NCBI GenBank assembly: GCA_012837685.1
Contig: DUQS01000099.1
Location: forward strand, 1 to 37,057
DNA from: Bacteroidales bacterium
GTDB taxonomy: Bacteria; Bacteroidota; Bacteroidia; Bacteroidales; Paludibacteraceae
Direction: 5' to 3'
DNA length: 37,057 nt
Below, piece by piece: positions 36,881 to 37,057 of this stretch (positions are counted from its first letter, which is position 1; each line of letters starts with the position of its first letter). The notes below the pieces were generated by a model, which saw only the letters and a program-made list of their open reading frames with translations, was not told the DNA's origin and did no database searches. The translations under genes were made by a program, and so were the position numbers.

Positions 36881-36943
36881 GCACACCGGTCTCTATATTT
36901 TGACGGTCAATTCCGAACATTTTAAAATTTTAAACTAACATAA

Positions 36944-37057
36944 ATGAAACGTCATCTCATATTTTTCTGCTTATCTTCTATTATCTTAATTGCAATTTGT
37001 TCCTGCAAAAAAGACGACCCTATACCCAAAAATGACGGCAGCCTTTACTACCAAGGC
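36944..37057 (+). CDS. Lipoprotein, N-terminal part (3' end outside window)
   Basis: 38 readable residues: MKRHLIFFCLSSIILIAICS then CKKDDPIPKNDGSLYYQG. This is a lipoprotein signal with Cys21 at the cleavage site. The residues after Cys, KKDD, fit the acidic K-rich lipoprotein export signal reported for Bacteroidota surface lipoproteins, so surface exposure is likely. It begins 5 nt after the stop of the frameshifted nuclease frame, so the two may be co-transcribed. Function unknown. Confidence 0.75.
   Translation, partial: MKRHLIFFCLSSIILIAICSCKKDDPIPKNDGSLYYQG

Noticed and set aside
1-37057. CRISPR arrays, insertion sequences, prophage, tRNA or rRNA genes
   Set aside because: No spaced repeats, transposase or integrase motifs, or tRNA/rRNA signatures were seen on either strand.

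Overview
The window is a chromosomal segment from a member of the Bacteroidota, most likely order Bacteroidales. The evidence is the Bacteroidota promoter type (TTTG, about 19 nt, TAnnTTTG) seen several times, general lack of Shine-Dalgarno sequences, DUF1573 proteins, a type IX secretion (T9SS) C-terminal domain, a lipoprotein with an export-type signal, and zinc-free forms of S14 and L36. I cannot name the genus. No mobile element, tRNA, rRNA or CRISPR array was seen.

Layout. 1-7600 holds minus-strand housekeeping and envelope genes: an FKBP-type prolyl isomerase cut by the window edge, meso-diaminopimelate dehydrogenase (ddh), a terminator- and repeat-rich gap, a coupled trio (meaB-type GTPase and two DUF1573 proteins), a GT2 glycosyltransferase, a SIMPL protein, a lipid A-type acyltransferase and a small acidic protein. 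The bacterial SRP RNA (ffs) lies at 7798-7894 with its own promoter and terminator. 8128-14003 carries plus-strand genes: a large M16 peptidase, a 79-residue lipoprotein and topA. topA converges on apbE, and one symmetric terminator contains both stop codons.

15112-33086 is one long minus-strand translation cluster in the order rpsL-rpsG-fusA-rpsJ-rplC-D-W-B-rpsS-rplV-rpsC-rplP-rpmC-rpsQ-rplN-X-E-rpsN-rpsH-rplF-R-rpsE-rpmD-rplO-secY-map-infA-rpmJ-rpsM-K-D-rpoA-rplQ. This is the str, S10, spc and alpha operons fused, without tuf or adk. It starts at a near-perfect promoter (33141-33171) and ends at a strong terminator (15062-15092). A divergent promoter drives cysS. After cysS come a secreted endonuclease I family protein and the start of a lipoprotein gene.

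The best candidate for something new is at the 3' end of the endonuclease gene. The reading frame stops in the middle of its T9SS sorting domain, at a run of eight A, and the rest of the domain continues in the -1 frame. The junction is A AAA AAG with a GGAAGGG upstream and a stem-loop downstream, as in dnaX-type programmed frameshifting. A simple indel or sequencing error remains possible. Other points of interest are three strong Shine-Dalgarno sites in an otherwise SD-poor operon, structured spacers before rpsG and rpsH, and an 11-bp repeat flanking the M16 peptidase promoter.
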